43,471 nucleotides of DNA from Pseudoflavonifractor capillosus (GCF_016899775.1 NZ_JACJJE010000026.1:1-43471); one strand, 5' to 3'. Positions 1 through 7,882 are shown, counted from the first letter of the stretch. The notes: a model not told the origin generated them from the letters alone. A program made the numbers and translations.

Positions 1-62
1 CGCAAATGCCTAGGCTGGAAATCTCCTCTTGAACTCTTTTTTCACAAACCGTTGCACTTCAC

Positions 63-790
63 TTGACAATCCGCCCGATGGGAAAGTAACCAAAGGATCG
101 CCGGGGGACGCCGCCGACGGGCACTTCGTGCCCATAGGACCGCCACCCTATCCCCTCTGTCGCTTCGCGACATCTCCCCCTGACAGGGGGAGTCGGCCCC
201 CGGCCCCCATTACGGGGGGACGCGTACCTGTCAGGTTTTGCAAAATTTCCGGCGCGCAAAATCTGAGTGGCTGGTGCCTATCACTGCCGGGCCACTGGGC
301 CCTGGCATTCCCAAAATTGTTGTTGGTGCGGTTCCACTTCTGCGCCTGGCTTTGCCGAGCAGGTGATAGCTGGTTTCTTGCCGCGGGCCGGTCTGGGACC
401 GGCCCCTACAATAAAAATGGATGGCTTCCGAATACGTCGTAGGGGCGGGGCCAAGACCCACCCGTCCAGGAATCAAATATGTTCTTGTAGAACCGTAGGG
501 GCGACCCTTACGGTCGCCCGAGATGGATGCGGAATCAGGTTTCGGTTTTCTTTGTAGGGGCGGCTATCGGCCGCCCGCAAGCCTTCCCCCTTTCAGGGGG
601 AAGGTGCCTCAGTGCGCGCACTGGGGCGGATGAGGGTGCGCTCTTGAGACGCGGGCCGGTCTGGGACCGGCCCCTACCATAAAAATGGATGGCTTCCGAA
701 TACGTCGTAGGGGCGGGTCCAAGACCCGCCCGTTCAGGGATTCAAATATGTTCTTGTAAAACCGTAGGGGCGGCACACCGGGCCGCCCGT
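63..790 (+). repeat. Composite X-Y-Z intergenic repeat, copy A
   Basis: No gene is supported in the first 830 bases. The stretch holds a degenerate X module (right half of the hairpin plus CCAAAGGATCGCC, about 77-102), the conserved Y core at 249-335 (CGGCGCGCAAAATCTGAG ... GGGCCACTGGGCCCTG ... TGCGGTTC), then seven small GC-rich Z hairpins at about 383-409, 439-465, 495-520, 554-577, 651-677, 707-732 and 764-789. A further palindromic module (CCTTCCCCC / GGGGGAAGG followed by GGCGGATGAGGG) lies at 582-637. Bases 383-502 and 651-771 form a ~120-bp direct repeat with only a few differences. Short open frames here are not conserved between copies and are not called as genes. Confidence 0.8.
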
Positions 791-793
791 ATG

Positions 794-823
794 TAAAAAC
801 AGGGCGTGGTCCCCCGCGCCCTG
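794..823 (-). terminator. Rho-independent terminator of the sigma/anti-sigma fusion gene
   Basis: Read on the minus strand, CAGGGCG and CGCCCTG arms (800-806 / 817-823, stem extended by GG/CC) are followed by TTTTTAC, just after the stop codon of the minus-strand gene at 831. Confidence 0.6.
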
Positions 824-830
824 CCATGCT

Positions 831-1430
831 TTATTGGTTTTGTTCCCTCCACAACTCCTGGACCTGTGCCTTGCCTGCGGTATACCAGGTAGGGTCCATC
901 GGCTCGTTGGGCAGGTCGGTCCGGCTGTGGAGTATTCCGCTCCCGCCGCCGCTGCCATCGGGAAATTGGACTCCCTCAAACCAGCCGTAGTCTTCCGGGG
1001 TTCCTCCCACGATGATGTAGTGAAGCCCCCCATTCTTTTCCCACTGCGTCCAAACGTAAGGAGTATTTTCATTCACTTGGCTGGTCACGTCTACCCGCTG
1101 ACCGTCGGCCACAAACCACAACCGGCCATTCTCCAGAGAGATAATGGTGGGCTCGCCGTTCTCGTCCAGGCCATTTGACATCGCTATCGTAGGGCCATCG
1201 TCTGCACCACCGATGGACACCCATCCTTCAGAGAAAAATTGATAAATCCGCTCTCCATAGGTCCACCCGGCCAGGGCCAGACAGGCGGCCAGAAATACGT
1301 CGGCCGTCAGCTCCTCCCAGTCCTGGGGCCGCCCCGGCAGGACCCGGGCCGCGATGGCCGACAGGTAAGGGGTGTACCGGTCCATCAGGGCCTCCAGCCC
1401 CGCCGGGTCCCCCCGGCGCAGTTTCTGCAT
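831..1430 (-). pseudogene. ECF sigma factor region 2 fused to the tail of a membrane anti-sigma-like protein
   Basis: 199 residues. Residues 1-47 (RRGDPAGLEALMDRY ... WEELTADVFLA) match region 2 of ECF sigma-70 factors; ADVFLA is where the family normally continues with W-R/K. From residue 48 the sequence switches to a hydrophobic ACLALAGWTYGERIYQFF segment and a soluble C-terminal part of about 130 residues, as in the membrane-anchor and sensor part of anti-sigma proteins. Sigma region 4 is absent. CTGGCC occurs three times around the junction, so an in-frame deletion between adjacent sigma and anti-sigma genes is a simple explanation (inference). The ATG at 1430 has AGGAG nine bases upstream and the frame is intact with its own terminator, so a fused product could still be made, but it could not act as a normal sigma factor. 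Confidence 0.55.
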
Positions 1431-1554
1431 GATCTCCTGCTCCTGAATGTCCGCCGCCTCCCTTCTGCTCTGAAACGCGTCTCACCCTTTATAACACAGA
1501 TTTCCCGCCTTTGGTTTCCGGTTTTCAAAAATTTTGTCCCGGACAAAAAAGTGC

Positions 1555-1583
1555 TTGACAGGCCGGGGGAAACGTGGTAGAGT
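1555..1583 (+). promoter_or_regulatory. Sigma-A promoter of rpmG-secE-nusG
   Basis: TTGACA at 1555-1560, 17-base spacer, TAGAGT at 1578-1583. It lies about 250 bases upstream of rpmG, leaving a long leader that contains hairpins. Confidence 0.65.
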
Positions 1584-1710
1584 ATCAATTACCTGTGAAA
1601 GGGGCTTTCTTGTCGTGCGCATTTTTACGGTGTCATGCGTTCCGACCCCCTCCTCCGGCTGACCGGAACACAGGGAGGCAATGGCCGGACCCCACCGTAC
1701 CGTCTCTTCG

Positions 1711-1776
1711 CGCAGAGGTTCCCCTCTGCGCTTGTGCGACGCTGGATTCGGCCGCAGGCCGCGTCCGGCGTTTTTT
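1711..1776 (+). terminator. Leader hairpin plus terminator-like attenuator before rpmG
   Basis: A perfect 8-bp hairpin (CGCAGAGG 1711-1718 / CCTCTGCG 1723-1730) is followed by a second, long stem (1739-1753 pairing with 1757-1771, one mismatch) ending in six T. Both lie between the promoter at 1555 and rpmG at 1837, where a terminator would act as an attenuator. Confidence 0.6.
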
Positions 1777-1836
1777 CGTTGCCGCGGCTGTGAAAGCGGG
1801 GGCCGCCCCGCAAAACAATAAGGAGGTGCCGAACCT

Positions 1837-2004
1837 ATGGCAAGCAAAGCCGGCGCGCGCATTAAGATCACCCTGCGGTGCTCTGAGTGCAAGCAGAGAA
1901 ACTACAACACCATGAAGAACAAGAAGAATACCCCTGACCGTCTGGAGCTGAACAAGTACTGCCCCTTCTGCAGAAAGCACACCGTCCACAATGAGACGAA
2001 GTGA
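1837..2004 (+). CDS. rpmG: 50S ribosomal protein L33
   Basis: 55 residues, the usual L33 length. It is a small basic protein of the large ribosomal subunit. The zinc-binding form is present: CSEC near residues 15-18 and CPFC near 43-46. The ATG at 1837 follows AGGAGG at 1821-1826. It is the first gene of the conserved rpmG-secE-nusG cluster of Firmicutes and starts 39 bases before secE, so the three are probably cotranscribed from the promoter at 1555. Confidence 0.95.
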   Translation: MASKAGARIKITLRCSECKQRNYNTMKNKKNTPDRLELNKYCPFCRKHTVHNETK

Positions 2005-2043
2005 TCCCACTGGAACGGCTGAAAGGAAAGAAGGGTAGTCAGA

Positions 2044-2334
2044 ATGGCTGAGAACGAAAAAGTGGAGCAGAACACCCAGCCTGCTTCCAGCAAGGCCGAC
2101 AAGGCCAAAAAGGACAAGAAGTCCGAGAAGAAGCCCGGCGTCTTTGCCCGCATCGGCCGCTGGTTCCACGAGCTGAAGGTGGAGTTGAAGAAGGTCGTCT
2201 GGCCCACCAGAAAGCAGACCCTCAACAACACCCTGATCGTTATTGCCTGTGTGGTCTTCGTGGGCATCTTCATCTGGCTGTTTGACGCGGTGGCTGGCGC
2301 TCTGATTCGGGCGCTGTTCCACCTGTTTTCCTAA
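2044..2334 (+). CDS. secE: Preprotein translocase subunit SecE
   Basis: 96 residues. SecE is the essential clamp subunit of the SecYEG membrane channel. The N-terminal 40 residues are very lysine-rich and variable. Then comes the conserved amphipathic helix (FHELKVELKKVVWPTRKQ, about 46-63) and one membrane segment (LIVIACVVFVGIFIWLFDAVAGAL, about 67-90). The single-TM form is the norm in Gram-positive bacteria. It lies between rpmG and nusG, which is the canonical order. Confidence 0.95.
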   Translation: MAENEKVEQNTQPASSKADKAKKDKKSEKKPGVFARIGRWFHELKVELKKVVWPTRKQTLNNTLIVIACVVFVGIFIWLFDAVAGALIRALFHLFS

Positions 2335-2349
2335 AGTCAGGTGAGCGGC

Positions 2350-2874
2350 ATGGCTGACAATCTGAATTGGTATGTGGTCCACACCTACTCCGGCTATGAG
2401 AACACGGTGAAGGCCACCATCGAGAAGTACGTGGAAAACCGCCACCTGCAGGATGTGATCCATGAGATCAGCATCCCCATGGAGACGGTCACCGAGATCA
2501 CCGACAACGGTCCCAAGGAAGTGGAGCGCAAGGTGTTCCCCGGCTATGTGCTGGTCAAGATGGTGATGAACGACGAGACCTGGCACGTGATCCGGAACAT
2601 CCGGGGCGTCACCGGTTTCCTGGGCGAGGGGAACAACGCCATCCCCTTGTCCGAGGAGGACGTAGCCGCTCTGGGCGTGGAGAAGCGTGAAATCGTGGTC
2701 GGCTATCAGGCCGGCGACAGTGTGAAGATCACCGACGGCGCCCTGGAGTCCTTCCTGGGCACCGTGGAAGAGGTCGACCTGGACCGGGGCAAGGTCCGGG
2801 TGGTCGTCTCCATGTTCGGACGGGAGACCCCCGTAGAGCTGGAGTTGGACCAGGTGGAGCCCATCGGCGGGTAA
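2350..2874 (+). CDS. nusG: Transcription termination/antitermination factor NusG
   Basis: 174 residues. NusG binds RNA polymerase and modulates pausing and termination. The NGN domain begins WYVVHTYSGYENTVK and includes the conserved FPGYVLVKM (about 61-69); the C-terminal KOW domain holds DSVKITDGALESFLGTVEEVD. I chose the ATG at 2350 over the upstream in-frame GTG at 2341, because the AGGTGAG ribosome site overlaps that GTG and the protein then begins MADNLNWYVV as in relatives. It starts 15 bases after secE. Confidence 0.95.
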   Translation: MADNLNWYVVHTYSGYENTVKATIEKYVENRHLQDVIHEISIPMETVTEITDNGPKEVERKVFPGYVLVKMVMNDETWHVIRNIRGVTGFLGEGNNAIPLSEEDVAALGVEKREIVVGYQAGDSVKITDGALESFLGTVEEVDLDRGKVRVVVSMFGRETPVELELDQVEPIGG

Positions 2875-3000
2875 GAGACCCCGGCTGGCTCCCCCGCGGC
2901 GTCAAGCCGCATGACGTGGGAGGGACGGCGCCGTCCGTCCCGCCAAACCGGACGCAGAGCGTCCTATTCAACCACATTTTTTCAATGGAGGTGCTCTTTC

Positions 3001-3426
3001 GTGGCACAGAAAGTAACTGGATATGTAAAACTTCAGATCCCCGCCGGCAAGGCGACTCCCGCCCCCCCGGTCGGCCCCGCCCTGGGCCAGCACGGCGTGA
3101 ACATCGCCGCTTTTACCAAGGAGTTCAATGAGCGCACCAAGAACGACGTGGGCATGATCATCCCCGTCATCATCACTGTGTACGCCGACCGCTCCTTCAC
3201 CTTCGTGACCAAGACTCCCCCCGCTGCGGTGCTGATCAAGAAGGCCTGCAACATCGAGTCCGGCTCCGGTGTGCCCAACAAGACCAAGGTGGCCACCATC
3301 AGCAAGGAGGATGTGCGCAAGATCGCGGAGACCAAGATGCCCGACCTGAACGCCGCCAGCATCGAGGCCGCCATGAGCATGATCGCCGGTACTGCCCGCT
3401 CCATGGGCGTCGTCGTGGGCGAGTAA
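3001..3426 (+). CDS. rplK: 50S ribosomal protein L11
   Basis: 141 residues from a GTG start at 3001 preceded by GGAGGTG. L11 forms part of the GTPase-associated centre on 23S rRNA. The N-terminal [21 protein letters not shown] with [15 protein letters not shown] is the classic signature; the C-terminal RNA-binding domain ends [13 protein letters not shown] longer in-frame start at 2911 would add a sequence unlike L11. The 126-base gap after nusG contains short GC-rich palindromes but no clear terminator. Confidence 0.95.
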   Translation: MAQKVTGYVKLQIPAGKATPAPPVGPALGQHGVNIAAFTKEFNERTKNDVGMIIPVIITVYADRSFTFVTKTPPAAVLIKKACNIESGSGVPNKTKVATISKEDVRKIAETKMPDLNAASIEAAMSMIAGTARSMGVVVGE

Positions 3427-3440
3427 GGAGGGTGTAAACA

Positions 3441-4133
3441 ATGTTTAGAGGCAAGAAATATCAGGAGAGCGCCAAGAAGATCGAGAAGAATACTCTGTAC
3501 GATACCAACGAGGCCATGGATCTGGTGGTAAAGACCGCCACCGCCAAGTTCGACGAGACCGTCGAGCTCCACGTGAAGCTGGGCGTCGACTCCCGTCACG
3601 CTGACCAGCAGGTCCGCGGCGCCATCGTGCTGCCCCACGGCACCGGCAAGACCCAGCGCGTGCTGGTCTTCGCCAAGGCCGCCAAGGCTGACGAGGCCCG
3701 TGCCGCCGGCGCCGACTACGTGGGCGAGATGGACCTGGTGGAGAAGATCCAGAAGGAGAACTGGTTCGACTTCGACGTGGTCGTGGCCACTCCCGACATG
3801 ATGGGCGTTGTGGGCCGTCTGGGTAAGGTTCTGGGCCCCAAGGGCCTGATGCCCTCCCCCAAGGCCGGCACCGTCACCATGGACGTGACCAAGGCCGTCA
3901 ACGAGATCAAGGCCGGTAAGGTGGAGTACCGTCTGGACAAGACCAACATCATTCACTGCCCCATCGGCAAGGTCTCCTTCGGCCCCGAGAAGCTGGCTGA
4001 GAACTTCAACGCCCTCATGGGCGCCATCGTGAAGGCCAAGCCCGCCGCCGCCAAGGGCCAGTATATCAAGAGCTGCGTGGTGGCTTCCACCATGGGCCCC
4101 GGCGTCAAGGTCAACGGCGCCAAGCTGGTGTAA
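3441..4133 (+). CDS. rplA: 50S ribosomal protein L1
   Basis: 230 residues, the usual length. L1 binds 23S rRNA at the L1 stalk and in many bacteria represses its own rplKA mRNA. Seen here: [12 protein letters not shown] at the N-terminus, the domain II motif [18 protein letters not shown] (about 127-144) and the C-terminal GPGVKVN. It starts 14 bases after rplK with a GGAGG site. In most bacteria rplJ-rplL follow; here an array of hairpins and then ireB follow instead. Confidence 0.95.
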   Translation: MFRGKKYQESAKKIEKNTLYDTNEAMDLVVKTATAKFDETVELHVKLGVDSRHADQQVRGAIVLPHGTGKTQRVLVFAKAAKADEARAAGADYVGEMDLVEKIQKENWFDFDVVVATPDMMGVVGRLGKVLGPKGLMPSPKAGTVTMDVTKAVNEIKAGKVEYRLDKTNIIHCPIGKVSFGPEKLAENFNALMGAIVKAKPAAAKGQYIKSCVVASTMGPGVKVNGAKLV

Positions 4134-4147
4134 TCCTAACATATCCC

Positions 4148-4286
4148 AGGCGCGGCCCCTCTGGGGCCGCGCCTCAGCTTGTCGAAAAACTTTTTCGACA
4201 AGCTGACATCACTTTTCAGAACGTTAAAACGTTCTGAAAAGTGGTTTGATTGAACGTGAAAGAAAACCCTGACGGTTTTCTTTCAC
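4148..4286 (+). repeat. Four tandem perfect hairpins after rplA
   Basis: Four consecutive perfect inverted repeats: 12-bp stem 4148-4159/4163-4174 (AGGCGCGGCCCC); 15-bp stem 4175-4189/4191-4205 (CAGCTTGTCGAAAAA); 16-bp stem 4210-4225/4228-4243 (CACTTTTCAGAACGTT); 13-bp stem 4256-4268/4274-4286 (GTGAAAGAAAACC). None is followed at once by a long T-run, though the second contains one in its own arm. They probably end or process the rplKA transcript, but four in a row is more than termination needs. Confidence 0.8.
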
Positions 4287-4336
4287 AGTATCTTTCCCTC
4301 CGAACCCTTTGGCTAATCATTTTTTTGACAGTCTGC

Positions 4337-4376
4337 GGCGCGGTCCCTCCGGGGCCACGCCTTTCCTTTTCTTGTT
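4337..4376 (+). terminator. Terminator-like hairpin upstream of ireB
   Basis: Stem 4337-4347/4351-4361 (GGCGCGGTCCC with GGGGCCACGCC, one mismatch), loop TCC, followed by TTTCCTTTTCTTGTTT. Its sequence resembles the first hairpin of the array at 4148. Confidence 0.55.
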
Positions 4377-4432
4377 TCCGGGGCGAATGGGCGGACATTT
4401 CTAAATTTTTATTAAAATTTCACCTTCTGCCC

Positions 4433-4461
4433 TTTACAGCGCCCGCTTTTTGGAGTAAACT
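4433..4461 (+). promoter_or_regulatory. Promoter of ireB
   Basis: TTTACA at 4433-4438, 17-base spacer, TAAACT at 4456-4461, about 40 bases before the ireB start. Confidence 0.5.
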
Positions 4462-4502
4462 AAGCACAAATGTTCCATACCCATTTCTAGGAGGTGTTTT
4501 CG

Positions 4503-4754
4503 ATGGATGAGATGGACTTCACCCGAAAATTCCGGTTGGGCGACCAGCGGGATTTGGAGATCAAGGCGATCCTGGCCTCTGTGTACCAGGCGCTGCAGGA
4601 AAAGGGCTATAACCCAGTCAATCAGATCGTCGGCTACATCCTCTCCGAAGACCCCACGTATATCACCAACCACAACAACGCCCGCGCCCTCATTCGCAAG
4701 GTGGACCGGGACGAGCTGCTGCAGACTTTGGTGAAATACTATCTGACCCACTGA
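4503..4754 (+). CDS. IreB family regulatory phosphoprotein (UPF0297)
   Basis: 83 residues. The IreB/YrzL family is a small Firmicutes protein; in Enterococcus it is a substrate of the IreK Ser/Thr kinase and affects cell-wall stress resistance. Recognisable features are the MDFTRKFRLGD start with a threonine at residue 7, YQALQEKGYNPVNQIVGYILSEDPTYI, and NHNNARALIRKVDRDELL. The ATG at 4503 follows AGGAGG at 4489-4494; the GTG at 4494 is inside that site. In many Firmicutes the gene sits between alaS and ruvX; here it stands alone between two terminators. Confidence 0.9.
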   Translation: MDEMDFTRKFRLGDQRDLEIKAILASVYQALQEKGYNPVNQIVGYILSEDPTYITNHNNARALIRKVDRDELLQTLVKYYLTH

Positions 4755-4757
4755 CCC

Positions 4758-4794
4758 AAACGGCCCGCCGGAGCGATCCAGCGGGCCGTTTTTT
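4758..4794 (+). terminator. Terminator after ireB
   Basis: AAACGGCCCGC (4758-4768) pairs with GCGGGCCGTTT (4781-4791), followed by TTT. The ribosome site of the next gene begins five bases later. Confidence 0.8.
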
Positions 4795-4811
4795 GATTGG
4801 AGGAATCCCCC

Positions 4812-5267
4812 GTGAACATCCTAGTCAGCGCCTGCCTTCTGGGCACCCCTTGCCGCTACGACGGGACTGGAAAGCTGGAACCGGCTCTGGAGCGGCTCCG
4901 CGCCCAGGGTCACTCCCTGGTCCCCGTCTGCCCGGAGGTGCTGGGCGGGCTGCCCACCCCCCGCCCTCCGGCGGAGCGCCAGCCGGACGGCCGGGTGGTC
5001 ACCCGGGAGGGCGTCGATGTGACGGCGGAGTACCGCGCCGGGGCGGAGCGGGTCCTGGAGCTTGCCCGGGCACACGGCTGCACCATGGCGGTGCTCAAGG
5101 AGCGATCCCCCTCCTGCGGCCGTGGGCAGATCTACGACGGGACCTTTTCCCACACCTTGATCCCCGGCTCCGGGGTGGCCGCCCAGCTGCTGGAGGAGCA
5201 GGGAATCGCCGTCTATGGTGAGTCCCTCCTGGATGAGCTGATAGGCCAACTGTCTGCCGAGGGATGA
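4812..5267 (+). CDS. DUF523 family protein
   Basis: 151 residues from a GTG at 4812 with GGAGG at 4799-4803. The DUF523 hallmarks are all present: VSACLLG at the start, CRYDG, VCPEVLGGLPTPRPPAE, and LKERSPSCG followed by a short G-x-I-Y-D-G-T segment. The conserved cysteines suggest a metal- or sulfur-related role, but no activity is established for the family that I can cite. There is no promoter between it and the ireB terminator, so it may depend on read-through. Confidence 0.85.
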   Translation: MNILVSACLLGTPCRYDGTGKLEPALERLRAQGHSLVPVCPEVLGGLPTPRPPAERQPDGRVVTREGVDVTAEYRAGAERVLELARAHGCTMAVLKERSPSCGRGQIYDGTFSHTLIPGSGVAAQLLEEQGIAVYGESLLDELIGQLSAEG

Positions 5268-5303
5268 CAAACCGTCCGCCTGGCTCCCGCCCGGCGGACC
5301 TTT

Positions 5304-5978
5304 TTACTTTGCCCCCGGCGGAACTGACAGAGAAAAGGTGACCACTCCCTCCGCCGACGGGGCCAGGGTACACTGTGGGATGTAAAACTCCAATCCCTCC
5401 GGGGTGCGGCAGCACCGGTAGGGGGACAGCCAGCGCCGGAGCCGCACTCCGAAGTCCGGGTCCAGAAAGCAGTCCCCCGCCGCCCGCCTAGCCTCCCCCT
5501 GCTCCCGAAGCTTGCGGGTCAGATGGAGCCACCACCGCCGGTCCCCCGGAAAATAGCTCCGCACCGGCAGAGGGACCCCCTCGGGCAGCTTCCACAGATC
5601 CCCGGTGCGCACCTGGAGGGGCCGGCCGTCCCCCCGCACCTCCCAGGCGTCCATGCGGATGGAGAGGGTGCCCTCATCCTGAAAGAGGACCTCCCCAGAG
5701 AGCCGGGCAGCCCAGGGACGGAATGGCCGGGATGCCTCCCGGCATCGGACCAGATCCAGACAGGCGTTCCAATAGGTCTCCCGGCCCCAGCGGCTCCGCC
5801 AGGCCCCCGCCAGCCGCTGGTAGTAGCGGCTGATCCGCTCCTCTCCCCTGCCGCCCCCTGTCAGCTGGGGAAGGGACAGGTCCAGCTCCAGCACCGGGAT
5901 CTTCTCCAGGGTCAGGACCCGCTTCTCCTCCTTCCACTGAACCTGAGGCAGGGGCTCCTTCCCGCGCTTCTCTGTCAT
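5304..5978 (-). CDS. DUF3298-like protein, soluble
   Basis: 224 residues, start supported by AAGGAGG upstream of the ATG at 5978. The pattern (LELDLSLPQLTGG ... ISRYYQRLAGAWRSRW ... LSIRMDAWEV ... FLDPDFGVRLRRW ... EGLEFYIPQCTLAPSAEGVVTFSLSVP) follows the DUF3298 fold found at the C-terminus of RsiV and PdaC, including the E-F-Y-I/F...L-A-P...G motif near the end. Unlike those proteins it has no signal peptide or membrane anchor. A similar domain occurs in the anti-sigma factor at 13979. The specific role is unknown. Confidence 0.6.
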   Translation of the reverse strand: MTEKRGKEPLPQVQWKEEKRVLTLEKIPVLELDLSLPQLTGGGRGEERISRYYQRLAGAWRSRWGRETYWNACLDLVRCREASRPFRPWAARLSGEVLFQDEGTLSIRMDAWEVRGDGRPLQVRTGDLWKLPEGVPLPVRSYFPGDRRWWLHLTRKLREQGEARRAAGDCFLDPDFGVRLRRWLSPYRCCRTPEGLEFYIPQCTLAPSAEGVVTFSLSVPPGAK

Positions 5979-6087
5979 GTTATCCCCTCCTTTTTTCCGT
6001 CCATCCTATGTTTTTTGACCGGGGAGGGTTCCCAAAGGAGTCTGAGGCAAATCAGGGTTGGGCGCCCCTCCTGTAATTTACCTAGAG

Positions 6088-6690
6088 GCGGGCCGATGAG
6101 GACATCGGCCCCCACGCATATGGTTCCATCTCTCCGCAGAGGCGCCCCTTGGGGCTCCCGCCGACCACAGGAAGCGGGCGGCCCGGTGTGCCGCCCCTAC
6201 GGCGTATCCAGCACCAGCACCGTTGGCTCGGCCAAGTCAGGCGCAGAAGTTAAACCGCACCAGCGGGGCAATTTTTGTAAACTCAGGGCCCAGTGGCCCG
6301 GAATAACATGCAGAAAGCCACTCAGATTTTGCGCGCCGGAAATGTTGCAATTCTTAACAGGTACGCGTCCCCCGTAATAGGGGTTCTAGGGGACGGGCGT
6401 CATGGAGGCGGGAGGCCTTGCCGAACCGCCGATTGCGCCCGCCCCCTAGCGGTTCTTTGGTGACTTTCTGGCCGTCCAGAAAGTCACTCGCCGCCGGGGC
6501 GGCGAAATCTCCCCGTTCAGGAAAGACGGCGTGCCCTACGTACAAAAAAGCCTCTCCCTCATCGTCCCCTCATCCGTCTGGCCTAACGGCCAGCCACCTT
6601 CCCCCCAAGGGGAAGGCTTTGGGGAGGATTGCCCCCTCATCCGGACCCTGTGGGCCACCTTCTCCCAGGGGGAAGGCTTTCGGAAACTCC
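6088..6690 (-). repeat. Composite X-Y-Z intergenic repeat, copy B
   Basis: Minus-strand copy between the DUF3298-like gene and yerC. Z hairpins lie at 6088-6115 and 6174-6200, the Y core at 6252-6339, and the X hairpin at 6460-6471/6476-6487 (GTGACTTTCTGG stem, loop CCGT) with TTCTTTGG flanking it, the reverse of CCAAAGGA. Two inverted copies of the CCTTCCCCC/GGGGAAGG palindrome follow at about 6590-6690. No gene is seen in 5979-6770. Confidence 0.8.
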
Positions 6691-6702
6691 CTGCATTTCC
6701 TG

Positions 6703-6731
6703 TTTACTTTCACAAGCTAGTGTGTTACAAT
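6703..6731 (+). promoter_or_regulatory. Promoter of yerC operon
   Basis: TTTACT at 6703-6708, 17-base spacer, TACAAT at 6726-6731, 40 bases before the yerC start. Confidence 0.6.
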
Positions 6732-6770
6732 ATAAAAAACATCCCACTTGCCGCGGGAAAGGAGCGTCCT

Positions 6771-7076
6771 ATGTCCAAATTTTATGACAAGCCCTCCAGC
6801 GACCTGCTGTATCAGGCCCTGCTGCAGGTCCACACCCTGGAGGAGTGCCGCCAGTTTTTACAGGACCTGTGCACGGTGTCTGAGCTGAAAGCCATGGAAC
6901 AGCGCATGGAAGTGGCCATGCTGCTGGACCAGGGGCTCATTTACAGTGAGATTTTGGAGCGCACCGGGGCCTCCAGCGCCACCATCAGCCGGGTGAACCG
7001 CTGCCTCCACTATGGGGCGGACGGCTACCGCACGGTGATCCCCCGTCTGAAGGAGGAGAACCATGGGGAGCTATGA
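6771..7076 (+). CDS. YerC/YecD family TrpR-related protein
   Basis: 101 residues. The family has a TrpR-like helix-turn-helix fold: LYQALLQVHTLEECRQFLQDLCTVSELKAMEQRMEVAMLLDQG then YSEILERTGASSATISRVNRCLHYGADGY, where TGASSATISRVNR is the recognition-helix region. It is a presumed DNA-binding regulator with no known ligand. The ATG at 6771 has AAAGGAG at 6759-6764. Its end overlaps the methyltransferase start by 14 bases, so the two are translated in coupling. Confidence 0.85.
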   Translation: MSKFYDKPSSDLLYQALLQVHTLEECRQFLQDLCTVSELKAMEQRMEVAMLLDQGLIYSEILERTGASSATISRVNRCLHYGADGYRTVIPRLKEENHGEL

Positions 7077-7833
7077 GTTTCTGGCCGGGTGCTACGACGA
7101 ACTGACCTACGACGTGGGCTACTCCGCCTGGGTGGACTACATCGAGGCCCACTTCCGCAAGCGCGGGCTTCCCGGCAAAACCGTGCTGGATCTGGCCTGC
7201 GGCACCGGCTCCCTCACCCGGGAACTGGCCCAGCGGGGCTATGAGATGATCGGGGTGGACCGCTCCCCGGAGATGCTCTCCGAGGCGGCCGAGAAGAACC
7301 GGGACGCGGGGGAAGTTCCCCCGATCTTTTTGTGTCAGTCCATGGACAAGCTGGATCTGTACGGCACCATTGACGCCTGCGTATGCTGTCTGGACAGCGT
7401 CAACTATGTCACCGACCCTAAACAGCTGCGGAAGGCCTTCCAGCGGGTCTACCTGTTTCTTATGCCGGGTGGGCTGTTTTTGTTTGACATCAACACTCCC
7501 AGCAAGCTCCAGGGACTGGACGGCCAGGTCTTTCTGGACGAGACGGAGGACACCTACTGTGTCTGGCGGGCGGAGTACTCCAAGCGGAGCCGGATCTGCT
7601 CCTACTTCATGGATCTGTTCCGTCTGGACCAGGAGACCGGCCTGTGGGAGCGGGGCGAGGAGCTCCACCAGGAGCGGTCGTATGAGCCGGGGGAGCTGGT
7701 GGAGTACCTCCGGGAGGCGGGGTTCCAGGACATCCGTCAGTACGGCAACCGAAAAATGCGTCCCCCCAAGCCCGGCGAGGACCGGATCTTTTTTACCGCC
7801 CGGAAGGACCCCCGCATGACCACCCAGGTCTGA
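7063..7833 (+). CDS. Class I SAM-dependent methyltransferase
   Basis: 256 residues. Motif I is VLDLACGTGSLTRELAQRG (about 43-61), followed by the acidic ribose-binding strand MIGVDRSPEML. The N-terminus YEFLAGCYDELTYDVGYSAWVDYI resembles the YqeM-like Methyltransf_25 group of Firmicutes. Substrate is not predictable from sequence. It overlaps yerC by 14 bases and precedes hslO by 49 bases, so the three genes probably form one unit. Confidence 0.85.
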   Translation: MGSYEFLAGCYDELTYDVGYSAWVDYIEAHFRKRGLPGKTVLDLACGTGSLTRELAQRGYEMIGVDRSPEMLSEAAEKNRDAGEVPPIFLCQSMDKLDLYGTIDACVCCLDSVNYVTDPKQLRKAFQRVYLFLMPGGLFLFDINTPSKLQGLDGQVFLDETEDTYCVWRAEYSKRSRICSYFMDLFRLDQETGLWERGEELHQERSYEPGELVEYLREAGFQDIRQYGNRKMRPPKPGEDRIFFTARKDPRMTTQV

Positions 7834-7882
7834 GGTCCTCCTCCTTTTCTTTCCCATCACAGATGTACAAGGAGAATATGAC

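Noticed and set aside
383-790. Possible CRISPR array from regularly spaced GTAGGGGC units
   Set aside because: The units are hairpins with variable inner stems, spacing is irregular, spacers repeat, and no cas genes are present.
29-827. Several open frames of 70-140 codons in the first 830 bases
   Set aside because: They run through the repeat modules, are not preserved in the other copies of the same repeat, and lack ribosome sites.
2911-3000. N-terminal extension of L11 from an upstream ATG
   Set aside because: The extension is unlike any L11; the GTG at 3001 has a good ribosome site and gives the standard 141 residues.
5523-6377. A 284-codon plus-strand frame
   Set aside because: It lies antisense to the DUF3298-like gene and runs into composite repeat copy B; proline-rich translation without motifs.
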